Shown piece after piece: positions 45,446-54,110 of a DNA stretch of 64,000 nucleotides. Location: assembly GCF_000519205.1 (NCBI RefSeq), contig NZ_KI912599.1, forward strand, positions 120,934 to 184,933, read 5' to 3'. Made by a program: the position numbers and the translations under genes. The notes beneath the pieces are model-generated. The model had not been told where the DNA came from, ran no database searches, and saw only the letters and a list, made by a program, of their open reading frames with translations. Origin of the DNA: Amycolatopsis taiwanensis DSM 45107. GTDB taxonomy: Bacteria > Actinomycetota > Actinomycetes > Mycobacteriales > Pseudonocardiaceae. The stretch's first letter is position 1, and every line of letters starts with the position of its first letter.

Positions 45446-45496
45446 CCGGGGTTGTGGTGGCGGAGCGTCTGGCTGCTTGCCCCCTGGCACGCAACA

Positions 45497-46714
45497 TCAT
45501 GCCGGGGCGATGACCCGAGCGGCGGATTCCGCCAATGTCGTCAACAATGTGCTCACGTCGGGAGCAAGCAACCGGCCGTCCCGCTTCACGAACTGGCCAC
45601 CCACGATGACGGAGTCGACCGCCCGCGTGTCCATCGCCAGAACGACCGACGCGACGGGATCATGCACCGGCGCCACCCCCGGCAGGTCCGTTCGGAGTAG
45701 TACGACGTCCGCATGGCTGCCGGTTTCCAGCGTCCCGACGCCGTCGATCGCGGCCACGCGCGCACCGTCCTCGGTCGCGGCGCGGAAAATGTCGCGGGCC
45801 GTGAGGTCCGATTCGAGCCGCATGTGGGCGTAGTCGGCCCGCATGAGGCTGAACATGTCGCCAGGCCCGCTGATCACGGTGTCCGCCCCGAGTCCGGTTG
45901 GGACTCCCGCCTTACGCGCCCGGGCGGTGACGGGCGCGCCGATACCAAGCTCCATCTCGACAACCGGCGACACCGCGATGGCACCGCCACTGCCGGCGAT
46001 CAGCTTCAGTTGCTCGTCGGTGTAGTGGTTGCCGTGGGCGTAGCTGGTGCGCGGTCCGAGGAAGCCGTTGCGCCGCAGGAAGTCCAGCCCGCGTGCCGCA
46101 CTCTCTTTGCCGTGGCCGCCCATGTGCACGGTCACGGAAAGGTCCAACTCCCGCGCGATCCGCCATTCGTCGAGAGCGACGTCCTCCCCGGCGATCTCGG
46201 GCCCGAACGGCGCCATGGCCATCGTGACCCGTCCGCCCATGCTGGCCTGGACTCGCCGCGCGAGTTCCGGCTTGTGGCTGCAGTATCCGAAGACGGCACG
46301 AATGCCGGACACCTTGAGCGCGTCGACCGCGGCGGCCGTGTGTTCGGGCGTGTGCTGGATGTGGTTCCAGTCCACGAGGGTCGTGATCCCGGCGTCGAGA
46401 CATTCGAGCGCGCCGGCGAGGGTGCCGGTGTAGACGTCCTCGGGACGGTAGCGGGGACCCACCGTGCCGAGGACGAGATCGAGATACGTGGCGAGTGAGA
46501 TGTCGGGCCCCATCCCGCGAAGCCCGGCCTGCCACGTGTGCCGGTGGGTATCGACGAAGCCGGGCGAGACAAGCATGCCGGTGGCGTCGACTGCTTCGGC
46601 GCCGGCAGGTGCGGGTAGGTCCGGCCCGGTCGCGGCGATCCGTCCGTCCTCGACAAGGAAGTCGGTCACGCGCCCACTGTCCACCGCTCGTCCACCACGA
46701 ATGATCATTGCCAT
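45497..46714 (-). CDS. Amidohydrolase, chlorohydrolase/deaminase (ATZ/TRZ) family
   Basis: 405-residue metal-dependent hydrolase related to guanine/S-adenosylhomocysteine deaminases and atrazine chlorohydrolases. Metal ligands: DTHRHTW, VTVHMGGHG and GLGADTVIS; further His in YAHGNHY. Cytosolic TIM barrel with an N-terminal beta sandwich. Divergent from a MarR gene across 62 bases that hold an operator candidate. The molybdenum hydroxylase operon converges on it; a shared purine or heterocycle substrate would fit, but is inference. Its substrate is otherwise unknown. Confidence 0.85.
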   Translation of the reverse strand: MAMIIRGGRAVDSGRVTDFLVEDGRIAATGPDLPAPAGAEAVDATGMLVSPGFVDTHRHTWQAGLRGMGPDISLATYLDLVLGTVGPRYRPEDVYTGTLAGALECLDAGITTLVDWNHIQHTPEHTAAAVDALKVSGIRAVFGYCSHKPELARRVQASMGGRVTMAMAPFGPEIAGEDVALDEWRIARELDLSVTVHMGGHGKESAARGLDFLRRNGFLGPRTSYAHGNHYTDEQLKLIAGSGGAIAVSPVVEMELGIGAPVTARARKAGVPTGLGADTVISGPGDMFSLMRADYAHMRLESDLTARDIFRAATEDGARVAAIDGVGTLETGSHADVVLLRTDLPGVAPVHDPVASVVLAMDTRAVDSVIVGGQFVKRDGRLLAPDVSTLLTTLAESAARVIAPA

Positions 46715-46735
46715 GGCGGTGATGCTATATCGAAA

Positions 46736-46749
46736 GCTTTTAGAAAAGC
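46736..46749. promoter_or_regulatory. Candidate MarR operator
   Basis: GCTTTT-AG-AAAAGC inverted repeat in the AT-rich divergent gap between the amidohydrolase and MarR genes. Its position overlaps the likely -10/-35 zones of both, so it would control both. Confidence 0.5.
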
Positions 46750-46776
46750 AATTAGAACAGCGGTACTCTCGGCCCC

Positions 46777-47268
46777 GTGCAGGATGAGGTCGACAAGCTG
46801 GCCAGGCAGTGGGCGGCGGCGGGCATGGCCCCAGCGGCTATTACGCGCGTGGAGCTGAGCAAGCGCGTGTCCCGCCTTGCGTTGCGGCACGAGCAGGCGA
46901 TGAAGGTCGCCCTGTCGGAACTGGGCCTGACCTACGCGGAGTTCGACGTGCTGGCGGCGCTACGCCGAGCAGGCGGCCCGCTGCGCCCCAGCGAGCTGAC
47001 GCGGTCCCTGTTTCTCACCTCAGGCGGTACAAGCAACGTCCTGCAACGCCTGACCACCGCCGGCTACGTAGCGCGCGAAGCAAACCCGGACGATGCCCGC
47101 GGCCGCTGGGTCCGCCTGACCCCATCCGGCGAGTCGATCACCGACAAGGCAATGGCAGCGTCGACCCGCGTCCACGAAGAGTTGCTGGCCGGCATCCCCG
47201 ACAAGACGATCCGCGCGGCAGCCGACGCCCTACGCGAGATAACCGCCGTCACCGATCGCCGCCGCTGA
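46777..47268 (+). CDS. MarR-family transcriptional regulator
   Basis: 163-residue winged-helix regulator: LGLTYAEFDVLAALRRAGGP, then PSELTRSLFLTSGGTSNVLQ, RLTTAGYVAREANPDDARGR and WVRLTPSG. The long N-terminal helix and terminal helices make the dimer. GTG start at 46777. Likely represses the divergent amidohydrolase, with a purine, phenolic or aromatic ligand expected for this class. Confidence 0.9.
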   Translation: MQDEVDKLARQWAAAGMAPAAITRVELSKRVSRLALRHEQAMKVALSELGLTYAEFDVLAALRRAGGPLRPSELTRSLFLTSGGTSNVLQRLTTAGYVAREANPDDARGRWVRLTPSGESITDKAMAASTRVHEELLAGIPDKTIRAAADALREITAVTDRRR

Positions 47269-47381
47269 CGGATGGGAGCGGAGCCTCCACGAGGCAGAGC
47301 ATTGTGCTCATCTCGCGTTTTGAGTAACCCTCCTACAATCGGCGCGGGGGGCCACCTCGTCACGCACTGGAGGACCTCGTC

Positions 47382-48998
47382 GTGACACAACAGGGTGAGT
47401 TGGTCGGCGGACGCTATCGCCTGGTGTCCCGGGTCGGCCGGGGGGCGATGGGCGTGGTGTGGCGGGCCCACGACGAGCGGCTGGATCGCGTGGTCGCGGT
47501 CAAGCAGCTCGTGGTCGCCGAGACCGCGGACGAGACCACGGCCGACGAGGCGGCCCGGCGGGTGATGCGCGAGGCCCGCCTCGCCGCGCGGCTGCAGCAC
47601 CCGCATGCGGTCACCGTGTACGACGTCGTGTCGGACGGTGGACGCCCATACCTGGTCATGGAATTCGTGTCGGCGGAGAGCCTGTCGGCCTTGGCCGGCC
47701 GGAGCGGCGGGTTGACCTCCGGGCAGGTGGCGAAGCTGGGCGCGCAGGTGGCCGCCGCGCTGGCCGCGGCGCACGCGGAAGGCATCATTCACCGTGACGT
47801 CACGCCGGGGAACGTGCTCATCACCCCGGACGGCACCGCGAAGCTCGCGGACTTCGGCATTTCCCGCGCGGCCGGGGAGGCCACGCTGACCGCCAGCGGG
47901 TTCGTCGTGGGCACCCCGGCCTACCTCGCCCCGGAGGTCGCGAGCGGCGCCGAGGCCGACTTCCCGTCGGACGTCTTTTCGCTGGGCGCCACGCTCTATT
48001 TCGCCGTCGAGGGCGCGCCGCCGTTTGGCACGGACGCGAACCCGATCGCGCTGCTGCACCGGATCGCCCGGGACGAGATCCCCCCGCCCCGGCACCCCGG
48101 GCCACTCGCCGATGTGCTGCTCTGCCTGCTGCGCCGCGACCCCGCCGAGCGCCCCGAGCTGCCCGCCGTGGCGGAGGCACTCGCCGCGGTGGCCGACGGC
48201 CGCCCCGTCCCCGACCTCCCCCCACCCGCGAGTCCCCGCTCCAGCCCGCCGAGTTCCCGCTCCAGCCCGCCGAGTTCCGGGTTCGGGTCGCTGAGTTCCA
48301 GGTTCGGGTCGCTGAGTTCCGGGTTCGGCTCGCCGAGTTCCCGGTTTGGGTCGCCGAGTTCCCGGTTTGGGTCGTCGAGTTCCGGGTTCGGGCAGGAGCC
48401 AGGCGAGAGAGCCCCCGCGTCCGGGACGAAGGCGCTACCGCTGCGTGGCACCAAAGTTCTGCCACCACAAGGAGACTGGCCCGAGGAAGGGAGCGCGTTC
48501 ACGGTCTTCCGGCGGCTGACCGCACGGCGGCTTGCCGTCGCGGGTCTCGCGGTGGCGCTCGTCGCTGGGGGCGTGCTCCTCGGCACGATCTTCAGCAACG
48601 ATGGGCAACCAAACGGTGTAGCCGCCGGGCAGCCACCGGCGAGCACCGCCGCGCTTCCGCCACCGAGCGCGTCCTCGAGCGCTCCGCCGCATGGGAGCTG
48701 CCATGCCGAATACCACGTGACGGGCTCCTGGCCCGGCGGTTATCAGGCGCAGGTGACCGTCCGGAACGACGGCACGGACAATCTCACCGGCTGGTCGGTC
48801 AGCTGGACGGTGCCATCCGGGAACATCCTCCAAGTGTGGAACGGCACCCTTTCCCAGCAGGGCTCCAGCATCACGGTCACCAACGCAGACTTCAACGCCG
48901 TGCTCCACGCCGGAAGCTCCACCAGTTTCGGCCTGAACGCCACTGACGACGGCTCCGCCGCCCCCGCCGACATCACCCCCACCTGTCAAGAATCCTGA
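47382..48998 (+). CDS. Membrane serine/threonine protein kinase with extracellular CBM2 domain
   Basis: 538 residues. Intracellular kinase domain (about 10-270): VGRGAMGVVWRA glycine loop, VAVKQL lysine, HRDVTPGNVLI catalytic loop, DFGISRA and GTPAYLAPEV. Then a linker of 7-residue repeats (about 283-340, SSGFGSL/SSRFGSP) encoded by the 21-bp repeat, a membrane helix at about 378-400, and a family-2 carbohydrate-binding module (about 440-538) with its terminal disulfide cysteines and conserved Trp residues (GSWPGGYQ, GWSVSWTV, WNGTL). This suggests a kinase that senses cellulose, chitin or a cell-wall glycan. GTG start, GGAGG upstream. Confidence 0.9.
   Translation: MTQQGELVGGRYRLVSRVGRGAMGVVWRAHDERLDRVVAVKQLVVAETADETTADEAARRVMREARLAARLQHPHAVTVYDVVSDGGRPYLVMEFVSAESLSALAGRSGGLTSGQVAKLGAQVAAALAAAHAEGIIHRDVTPGNVLITPDGTAKLADFGISRAAGEATLTASGFVVGTPAYLAPEVASGAEADFPSDVFSLGATLYFAVEGAPPFGTDANPIALLHRIARDEIPPPRHPGPLADVLLCLLRRDPAERPELPAVAEALAAVADGRPVPDLPPPASPRSSPPSSRSSPPSSGFGSLSSRFGSLSSGFGSPSSRFGSPSSRFGSSSSGFGQEPGERAPASGTKALPLRGTKVLPPQGDWPEEGSAFTVFRRLTARRLAVAGLAVALVAGGVLLGTIFSNDGQPNGVAAGQPPASTAALPPPSASSSAPPHGSCHAEYHVTGSWPGGYQAQVTVRNDGTDNLTGWSVSWTVPSGNILQVWNGTLSQQGSSITVTNADFNAVLHAGSSTSFGLNATDDGSAAPADITPTCQES
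48229..48396 (+). repeat. 21-bp repeat array inside the kinase linker, locus 7
   Basis: Seven to eight forward units (GAGTTCCGGGTTCGGGTCGCT type). Because the period is a multiple of three, each unit adds one SS(G/R)FGS(L/P) heptad to the protein without a frameshift. Confidence 0.9.
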
Positions 48999-49002
48999 CC
49001 CC

Positions 49003-49330
49003 GCGCGTGTCCCCACTTCAGGCAGCCGAGTTCCGAGTTCAGGCAGCCGAGTTCTGGGTTCGGGCACGCGAGTTCTGGGTTCAGGCACGCGAGTTCCGGG
49101 TTCGATCGCGAACTCAGCCGCCCCAACCGGGAACTCGGACGCTTGGAGCGAGGACACGGACGCCTGGACCGGGAATTCGGACGCTTGGAGCGGGGACACG
49201 GACGCCTGGACCGGGAATTCGGACGCCCCAACCGGGAATTCGGACGCCTGGACCGGGAACTCGGACGTTTGAGGCGGGAGTTCGGGCGCCTGGGGCGGGG
49301 ACACGCGCGGCTGGAGTGGGGACTCGCGGT
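49003..49330. repeat. 21-bp repeat array, locus 8, with orientation switch
   Basis: Forward units (GTGTCCCC, GAGTTCC) from 49003 to about 49105, then reverse units (GGGAACTCGG, GGGGACACGG) to 49330. The array exactly fills the gap between the convergent kinase and metallo-beta-lactamase genes. No gene is seen. Confidence 0.88.
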
Positions 49331-50247
49331 TAGACGGAGGTGGGCAGGGGGCCGCCTCGCCAGGCGACGGCGTCCTGGAAGGCGGCGAACACGTCGAGTT
49401 CGGTCCCGTCGAGGTCGGCGTACGCGCGGTGCAGGTTCAGCACGATCCGCTCGCTGTCCGCCCAGCCCGCGAACTCACCGAGGTCCGCCTGCTGGGCAGC
49501 CTCCAGCGGAGCCAGCCCGGCTTCGCGACCGGACTCGCAGACCTGCCGCACGAACCGGTAGTACCGCTCGTGGGCCGCGAGCACCGAGGGCAGTTCGCCG
49601 GCCCCGAACGGCGACCCGTGCCCGGGCACGAAGCGCTCGGCGCCGAACCTGTCCAGCCAGTCCAGCACGCGCAGCGCGCCGTCCACGGAACCCATGAGGA
49701 TCAACGGAGTCAGGCCGTGGAACAGCAGGTCGCCGGTGAACAGCACGCGCTCCGTGGGCAGCCACGCGACCACGTCGCCGGCAGTATGTGCGGGATAGCC
49801 AGGGTGCAGCAGCTCCACCAGACAGTCGCCGTTGTGCAGCATGAGTTGCGAACGCAGGGTGACCGACGGTAGCCGGCGGCGCACGGCGCCCCAGTCCGGC
49901 GCCGGCGACCAGAACGGCGGGCAGGCCTGGATGAGCGGGTCGGCGGCCAGCGCGACGCGCATGTTCTCGTGTCCAATCAGGACTGTCGACTCGGGAAGCA
50001 GGCTGTTGCCGTAGGTGTGGTCGCCGTGCTGGTGCGTGTTGACCGCGAGGCGGATCGGTGCGCCGCCGGTCGCGTCGTCGACCGCGGCGAGAAACCGCCG
50101 GGTACGGGCCTCGGTCGCGCAGGTGTCCACCAGGATGACGCCGTCGGGGCCGCTGATGACTCCGGCGTTGTTGACCCACCAGGTGCCGTCACCCTGTACC
50201 CACGCCCAGACCCCGGGTGCCAGTTCGTGCAACGCCGATTCGCCCAT
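49330..50247 (-). CDS. Metallo-beta-lactamase-fold hydrolase
   Basis: 305-residue MBL-fold protein. Zinc motif THQHGDHTYGN, then a His in HPGYPAHTAGDVV, Asp in LFTGDLLFHG and the final FVPGHGSPFG. Relatives include lactonases, quinolinase-like and thioesterase-type hydrolases; substrate cannot be assigned. The ATG at 50247 has no strong ribosome site. It lies downstream of a TetR gene on the same strand with a 55-base gap and may be co-transcribed. Confidence 0.88.
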   Translation of the reverse strand: MGESALHELAPGVWAWVQGDGTWWVNNAGVISGPDGVILVDTCATEARTRRFLAAVDDATGGAPIRLAVNTHQHGDHTYGNSLLPESTVLIGHENMRVALAADPLIQACPPFWSPAPDWGAVRRRLPSVTLRSQLMLHNGDCLVELLHPGYPAHTAGDVVAWLPTERVLFTGDLLFHGLTPLILMGSVDGALRVLDWLDRFGAERFVPGHGSPFGAGELPSVLAAHERYYRFVRQVCESGREAGLAPLEAAQQADLGEFAGWADSERIVLNLHRAYADLDGTELDVFAAFQDAVAWRGGPLPTSV

Positions 50248-50302
50248 GGGCGAAAGTCTGCCAGCCCTGCGCCTCGCTCACAGCGAAAGCGAGGCCGACG
50301 AG

Positions 50303-51010
50303 TCAGGCGGGCGTGAGGCCGAGCGAGGCCACGAGGTCGAGCAGTTCGGCGCGGTAGATCTTGGCGGGCTCGTGGGTGAGCGCCCTCAAATGGCCGTAGA
50401 CCTCCAGCGCGAGCAGCCCGTGTATCCGGCCCCAGGTCCGCAACGCGAGCGCGACGCCGGCGGGTGGCAGGTCGGGGAAGCTCTCCCGGACGTGGGAGGC
50501 CAGTCCGGGGCCGAAGTCCGACCACTCGTAGCCGGTCTCGGGCTGGCGGCGCCCGGCCTTCGGCCAGGCCGCGGCGATCAACGCGGTGAGCCCTGAGCAG
50601 GCCCGCTGCGCGGCCTCCGCGGCCGGCCCGCCCGCCGGCGCCTGGTAGCCGGGGACCGGGTCGCCGTAGACCAGCCGGAAGCCCTCGGGGTTGGCCAGCG
50701 CCCATTCCCGCGTCGTCAGGCCCCACGCGAGGATGCGGCCGGCGGTGTCCTCGGGTGGCACGGCGTCGCGCGCGGCTTCGACCTTCTCCACCAGGGACAG
50801 GTAGACGTCCTTGATCAGCGTCGTGAGGAGGTCGTCGCGGGTGGGGAAGTAGCCGTAGATGGCGCCGGCGGTCATACCCATTTCCCGGGCGATCGCCCGC
50901 AGGCTGATCGCGCCCGGGCCGTCGGAGGCCATCTGCTTCAGCGCGATGGTCTTGATCTCCTCGGTCGTTTCGGCGCGAAGGCGCTCCCGGCGGGTCACCA
51001 CGGTTGACAC
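50303..51010 (-). CDS. TetR-family regulator with TetR_C WHG-type domain
   Basis: 235 residues from the GTG at 51010. Helix-turn-helix: GAISLRAIAREMGMTAGAIY then GYFPTRDDLLTTLIKDVYLS. The ligand domain has WALANPEGFRLVYGDPVPGY and the WGRIHGLLALEVYGH motif that resembles the WHG domain of actinobacterial TetRs. Divergent from the quinone oxidoreductase; the gap holds an inverted repeat. It probably represses the oxidoreductase and itself. Confidence 0.88.
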   Translation of the reverse strand: MSTVVTRRERLRAETTEEIKTIALKQMASDGPGAISLRAIAREMGMTAGAIYGYFPTRDDLLTTLIKDVYLSLVEKVEAARDAVPPEDTAGRILAWGLTTREWALANPEGFRLVYGDPVPGYQAPAGGPAAEAAQRACSGLTALIAAAWPKAGRRQPETGYEWSDFGPGLASHVRESFPDLPPAGVALALRTWGRIHGLLALEVYGHLRALTHEPAKIYRAELLDLVASLGLTPA

Positions 51011-51012
51011 TT

Positions 51013-51039
51013 TACAGCGTTGGTCTACTATCAGCTGTA
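51013..51039. promoter_or_regulatory. Candidate TetR operator in the divergent gap
   Basis: TACAGC at 51013-51018 and GCTGTA at 51034-51039, inverted with 15 bases between. It lies just outside the TetR start and about 55 bases from the oxidoreductase start. Confidence 0.45.
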
Positions 51040-51092
51040 TTGAAACTGAACGGCGTGTAGTAAAGACACGCCGTATGATCGAGGGGGCACAG

Positions 51093-52085
51093 ATGGCCAG
51101 AACAGTGGTTTTCAACGAAGTCGGCGGTCCCGAAGTCCTGCATCTGGCGGACGTTCCGGTTGGCGAGCCCGGACCGGGCGAGGTGCTGATCCGGGTCGAC
51201 GCGATCGGGATCAACCGGGCGGAGGCCCTCTTCCGCGCGGGCACCTACTTCGAACAGCCCGTGTTGCCGGGCTCTCGCATCGGTTACGAGGCCGCCGGTG
51301 TCGTGGAAGCGGTCGGCGCGGGAGTCGAAGGGCTGGTACCGGGTGACGAGATCGGCACGACGGCCGGGTTTTCGATGCGCCACTACGGCGTCTACGCCGA
51401 ACGTGTCGTGGTTCCGGCCGGGTCGGTGTTGCGCCGCCAGGTGGACGCGGTGACGGGCGCCGCCGTCTGGCTGACGCATCAGACGGCTTATGGCGGGATG
51501 GTGGAGCGCGCCGGCCTGCGGCCCGACGACACCGTGGTGATCACGGCGGCATCCAGCGGAGTCGGGCTCGCCGCCATCCAGATCGCCAACCACCTCGGCG
51601 CGACCCCGGTCGCGGTCACGCGAGGCGAAGCCAAGCGCGAGCGCCTGCTACAAGCGGGCGCGGCGCACGTTGTCACCACCGAGTCGGAAGACCTGGTCAA
51701 GCGCGTGCGGGAGATCACTGGTGGCCGTGGCGCCGAGATCGTCTTCGACTCGATCGGCGGGCCGGGCCTGCACCAACTGGCCGAGGCGGTCGCGACCGGC
51801 GGGTCGCTGGTCGTCTACGGCTCGCTCGCCCTCGAGCCGACCCCGCTGCCGATGAACTGGGACAGCAGCATCGCCGTGTACGGCTACAGCAACGGCGACT
51901 ACCTGGTGAACGACGAGGAGCGGTTGCGTCGCGCGGAGTCCTTCATCAACGCCGGCCTGCGGATCGGCACCCTCACCCCGGTGATCGACCAGGTCTATGC
52001 GGACCTGACCGACATCGCCGAGGCACACCGGCGCATGGAGTCCAACGAGCACATCGGCAAGATCGTCGTGCAGGTCCGCCACTGA
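51093..52085 (+). CDS. Zinc-independent NADPH:quinone oxidoreductase
   Basis: 330-residue quinone-oxidoreductase-type medium-chain dehydrogenase. Signature GSRIGYEAAGVVEAVGAGVEG and Rossmann motif VVITAASSGVGLAAIQIANH; no zinc ligands. The ATG at 51093 follows GAGGGGG; the in-frame ATG at 51075 lacks a ribosome site. It reduces quinones or enals by NADPH as detoxification. Divergent TetR regulator and operator support induction by substrate. Confidence 0.9.
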   Translation: MARTVVFNEVGGPEVLHLADVPVGEPGPGEVLIRVDAIGINRAEALFRAGTYFEQPVLPGSRIGYEAAGVVEAVGAGVEGLVPGDEIGTTAGFSMRHYGVYAERVVVPAGSVLRRQVDAVTGAAVWLTHQTAYGGMVERAGLRPDDTVVITAASSGVGLAAIQIANHLGATPVAVTRGEAKRERLLQAGAAHVVTTESEDLVKRVREITGGRGAEIVFDSIGGPGLHQLAEAVATGGSLVVYGSLALEPTPLPMNWDSSIAVYGYSNGDYLVNDEERLRRAESFINAGLRIGTLTPVIDQVYADLTDIAEAHRRMESNEHIGKIVVQVRH

Positions 52086-52130
52086 CGGGCCGCGCCCACG
52101 GAGTCCGAAGTGGACCCCGTGGGCGGGTCG

Positions 52131-52976
52131 CTAGCGGGCGTGGACCAGTTGGGACAGCCGGCGGGGAGCCAACGCGTCCTGGCGTTGCCACAGTGCGGGG
52201 GCGATCGCATCCCGCTGGTTGAAGTGCTCGACGTGGGCGAAGCCGGACTCCTTGAGCAGCAAGGACATCTCGTCCGGTTCGAAGTAGCTCAGCCAGGGCT
52301 CGCCGTGCTCGGCGGCGACCGCGGAGACCGCCGTCGCGTAAGCGTTCCCGGCTTCGTCGCGGAGTTGCTGGGGCAACATGTAGTCGGCGACGAGTTCGGC
52401 GCCCGGCGGCAGTTGCGCCAGGGTCCGCCGCACGGATTCCCGGCTGAGGTACGGCACGACACCGAGCCAGCAGAAGAACGACGGGATTTCGGGATCGAAG
52501 CCGTTTTCGGTGAGCCGCTCGAGCGGGGAGTCCGTTTCGAAATCCACGCCGACGAAGCTCACCCGCTCGGGTATCGCGATGCCGGCCTTTTCCAACTGGC
52601 GCCGTTTCCATTGTTGCGTGGCCGGGTGGTCGGCCTCGAACACGGTGACGTCGAGCGGGTTGCGGTACGCGAAGGAGTCGAGTCCGGCGCCGAGGAGCAC
52701 GTACTGTCGCACACCTCGCTCGACGGCCTCGGCCAGGCGACTCTCGGTGAACCGGCTGCGGACGATGACCTGTCCGCGGGCCTCGGCGAGGATGGGGTGG
52801 TCGCCGTGCGCGTGGTGGTAGGCGAGCAGTTCTTCCGCCCGGTCGCCGAGGATGCGGCCGGCCAGGGTATCCACGAAAATGTGCGGTTCGGCGTCGACGA
52901 GTGGGTGGGCGGCCCGGGCGGCGGCCGCCGTGAGCGCGGTTTGACTGGGTTCTTGGGCCAGGTGTTCAGGTATCAC
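52131..52976 (-). CDS. LCMT/Ppm1-like class I SAM methyltransferase
   Basis: 281 residues of the actinobacterial putative-methyltransferase family related to leucine carboxyl methyltransferases. The motifs are IVRSRFTESRLAEAVERGVR, QYVLLGAGLDSFAYR and VFEADHPATQQWKRRQL; later FFCWLGVVPYLSRESV. GTG start at 52976 with no ribosome site; an AT-rich segment just upstream (52998-53035) may hold the promoter. Targets are mostly unknown. Same strand as the pseudouridine synthase upstream. Confidence 0.85.
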   Translation of the reverse strand: MIPEHLAQEPSQTALTAAAARAAHPLVDAEPHIFVDTLAGRILGDRAEELLAYHHAHGDHPILAEARGQVIVRSRFTESRLAEAVERGVRQYVLLGAGLDSFAYRNPLDVTVFEADHPATQQWKRRQLEKAGIAIPERVSFVGVDFETDSPLERLTENGFDPEIPSFFCWLGVVPYLSRESVRRTLAQLPPGAELVADYMLPQQLRDEAGNAYATAVSAVAAEHGEPWLSYFEPDEMSLLLKESGFAHVEHFNQRDAIAPALWQRQDALAPRRLSQLVHAR

Positions 52977-53009
52977 GCGGACAACGTACCTGGCATTTCG
53001 CTCATAATA

Positions 53010-53948
53010 TCACAAAATAGAAAATTCCGAAAGGGTGTGCTGGTCACAGTTTCGTAGCTTCAGGCGGCTCTCGAATCGGCGGAGGTCACCTGTGATCGGG
53101 TCGGTGAATTCGAGTGTCCTGGCCAGCAGTTGCAGCGGCCGGCTGAAGTCGTCCAGTGTGGTTTCGGTCACCACCGGGTAGAAGCGGTCACCGAGAATGG
53201 GGATGCCGAGACCGCTCATGTGCACGCGCAACTGGTGGGTCCGGCCGGTCTCCGGGAGGAGCCGGTACCGGCCGAGCCCGCGCGCGTGCTCGATGAGCTC
53301 GATCCGGGTCCGGGCGTTCGGCTCGCCGGCAACCTCTTGCGCGGTAACGATTCCACGCTCCTTGACGATCCGGCTGCGCACCGTCGTGGGCAGCGTGAGG
53401 CCGGGATCGTGGCGAGCGACGGCCTCGTAGACCTTGCGCACCTTGCGGTCGCGGAAGAGCGTCTGGTACGCCCCGCGATGTTCGCGGTTGACCACGAAGA
53501 TCAGCAGGCCAGCGGTGAGCCGGTCCAGCCGGTGGGCCGGGCTGAGCTCGGGCAGGTCCAGGTCGCGCCGCAGGCGCACCAGCGCGGTCTCCAGCACGTG
53601 CCGTCCGCGCGGGATGGTCGCCATGAAGTGCGGTTTGTCCGCCACCACCAGGTGCTCGTCGCGGTGCACGACGCCGATCTCGAACGGCACCGGGACCTCG
53701 TCCGGCAGGTCGCGGTGGAACCAGATGAACGTGCCAGGCCGGTACGGGGTCACCAGCGTGACCGGCCCGTCCTGCCCGACGATCCGCCCCTCGGCGAGCA
53801 TCTGGTCGAGCCGCTGCGGTGGCAGCTTCGGGATGCGGTCGACGAGGTGGTCGCGGATGGTCGCCCATGGGCCCTCGACGGGGAGCCGCATCCGCGCGGG
53901 GCTGAGCCCGTTCCGCGGCGGCAGCGGGGCATCGGGCGGTCGTCTCAC
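53010..53948 (-). CDS. RluA-family pseudouridine synthase
   Basis: 312 residues. Catalytic motif PAHRLDRLTAGLLIFV with the Asp nucleophile, and PETGRTHQLRVHMSGLGIPI further on. RluA-type enzymes isomerise uridine in rRNA or tRNA. No S4 domain is recognised, but an N-terminal extension (about 1-70) is present. The GTG at 53948 is used; a downstream ATG is possible. The terminal ~15 residues lie in an AT-rich patch. It diverges from the topoisomerase B gene. Confidence 0.88.
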   Translation of the reverse strand: MRRPPDAPLPPRNGLSPARMRLPVEGPWATIRDHLVDRIPKLPPQRLDQMLAEGRIVGQDGPVTLVTPYRPGTFIWFHRDLPDEVPVPFEIGVVHRDEHLVVADKPHFMATIPRGRHVLETALVRLRRDLDLPELSPAHRLDRLTAGLLIFVVNREHRGAYQTLFRDRKVRKVYEAVARHDPGLTLPTTVRSRIVKERGIVTAQEVAGEPNARTRIELIEHARGLGRYRLLPETGRTHQLRVHMSGLGIPILGDRFYPVVTETTLDDFSRPLQLLARTLEFTDPITGDLRRFESRLKLRNCDQHTLSEFSIL

Positions 53949-54110
53949 CCCGTCGACTGTAACTGTGGGGGCTTCAACTGTGCGGAGTAAGGTGGCGGGC
54001 GCGCACGGTGTTGATGCCACAGGGTTGTCAGAGGGGTCGGATACCCTGTCTAACCGTGGTTCACCTGTTCGACGCCACACCAGTTGTCCAAGAGCCGGGA
54101 GAACGCCCCT

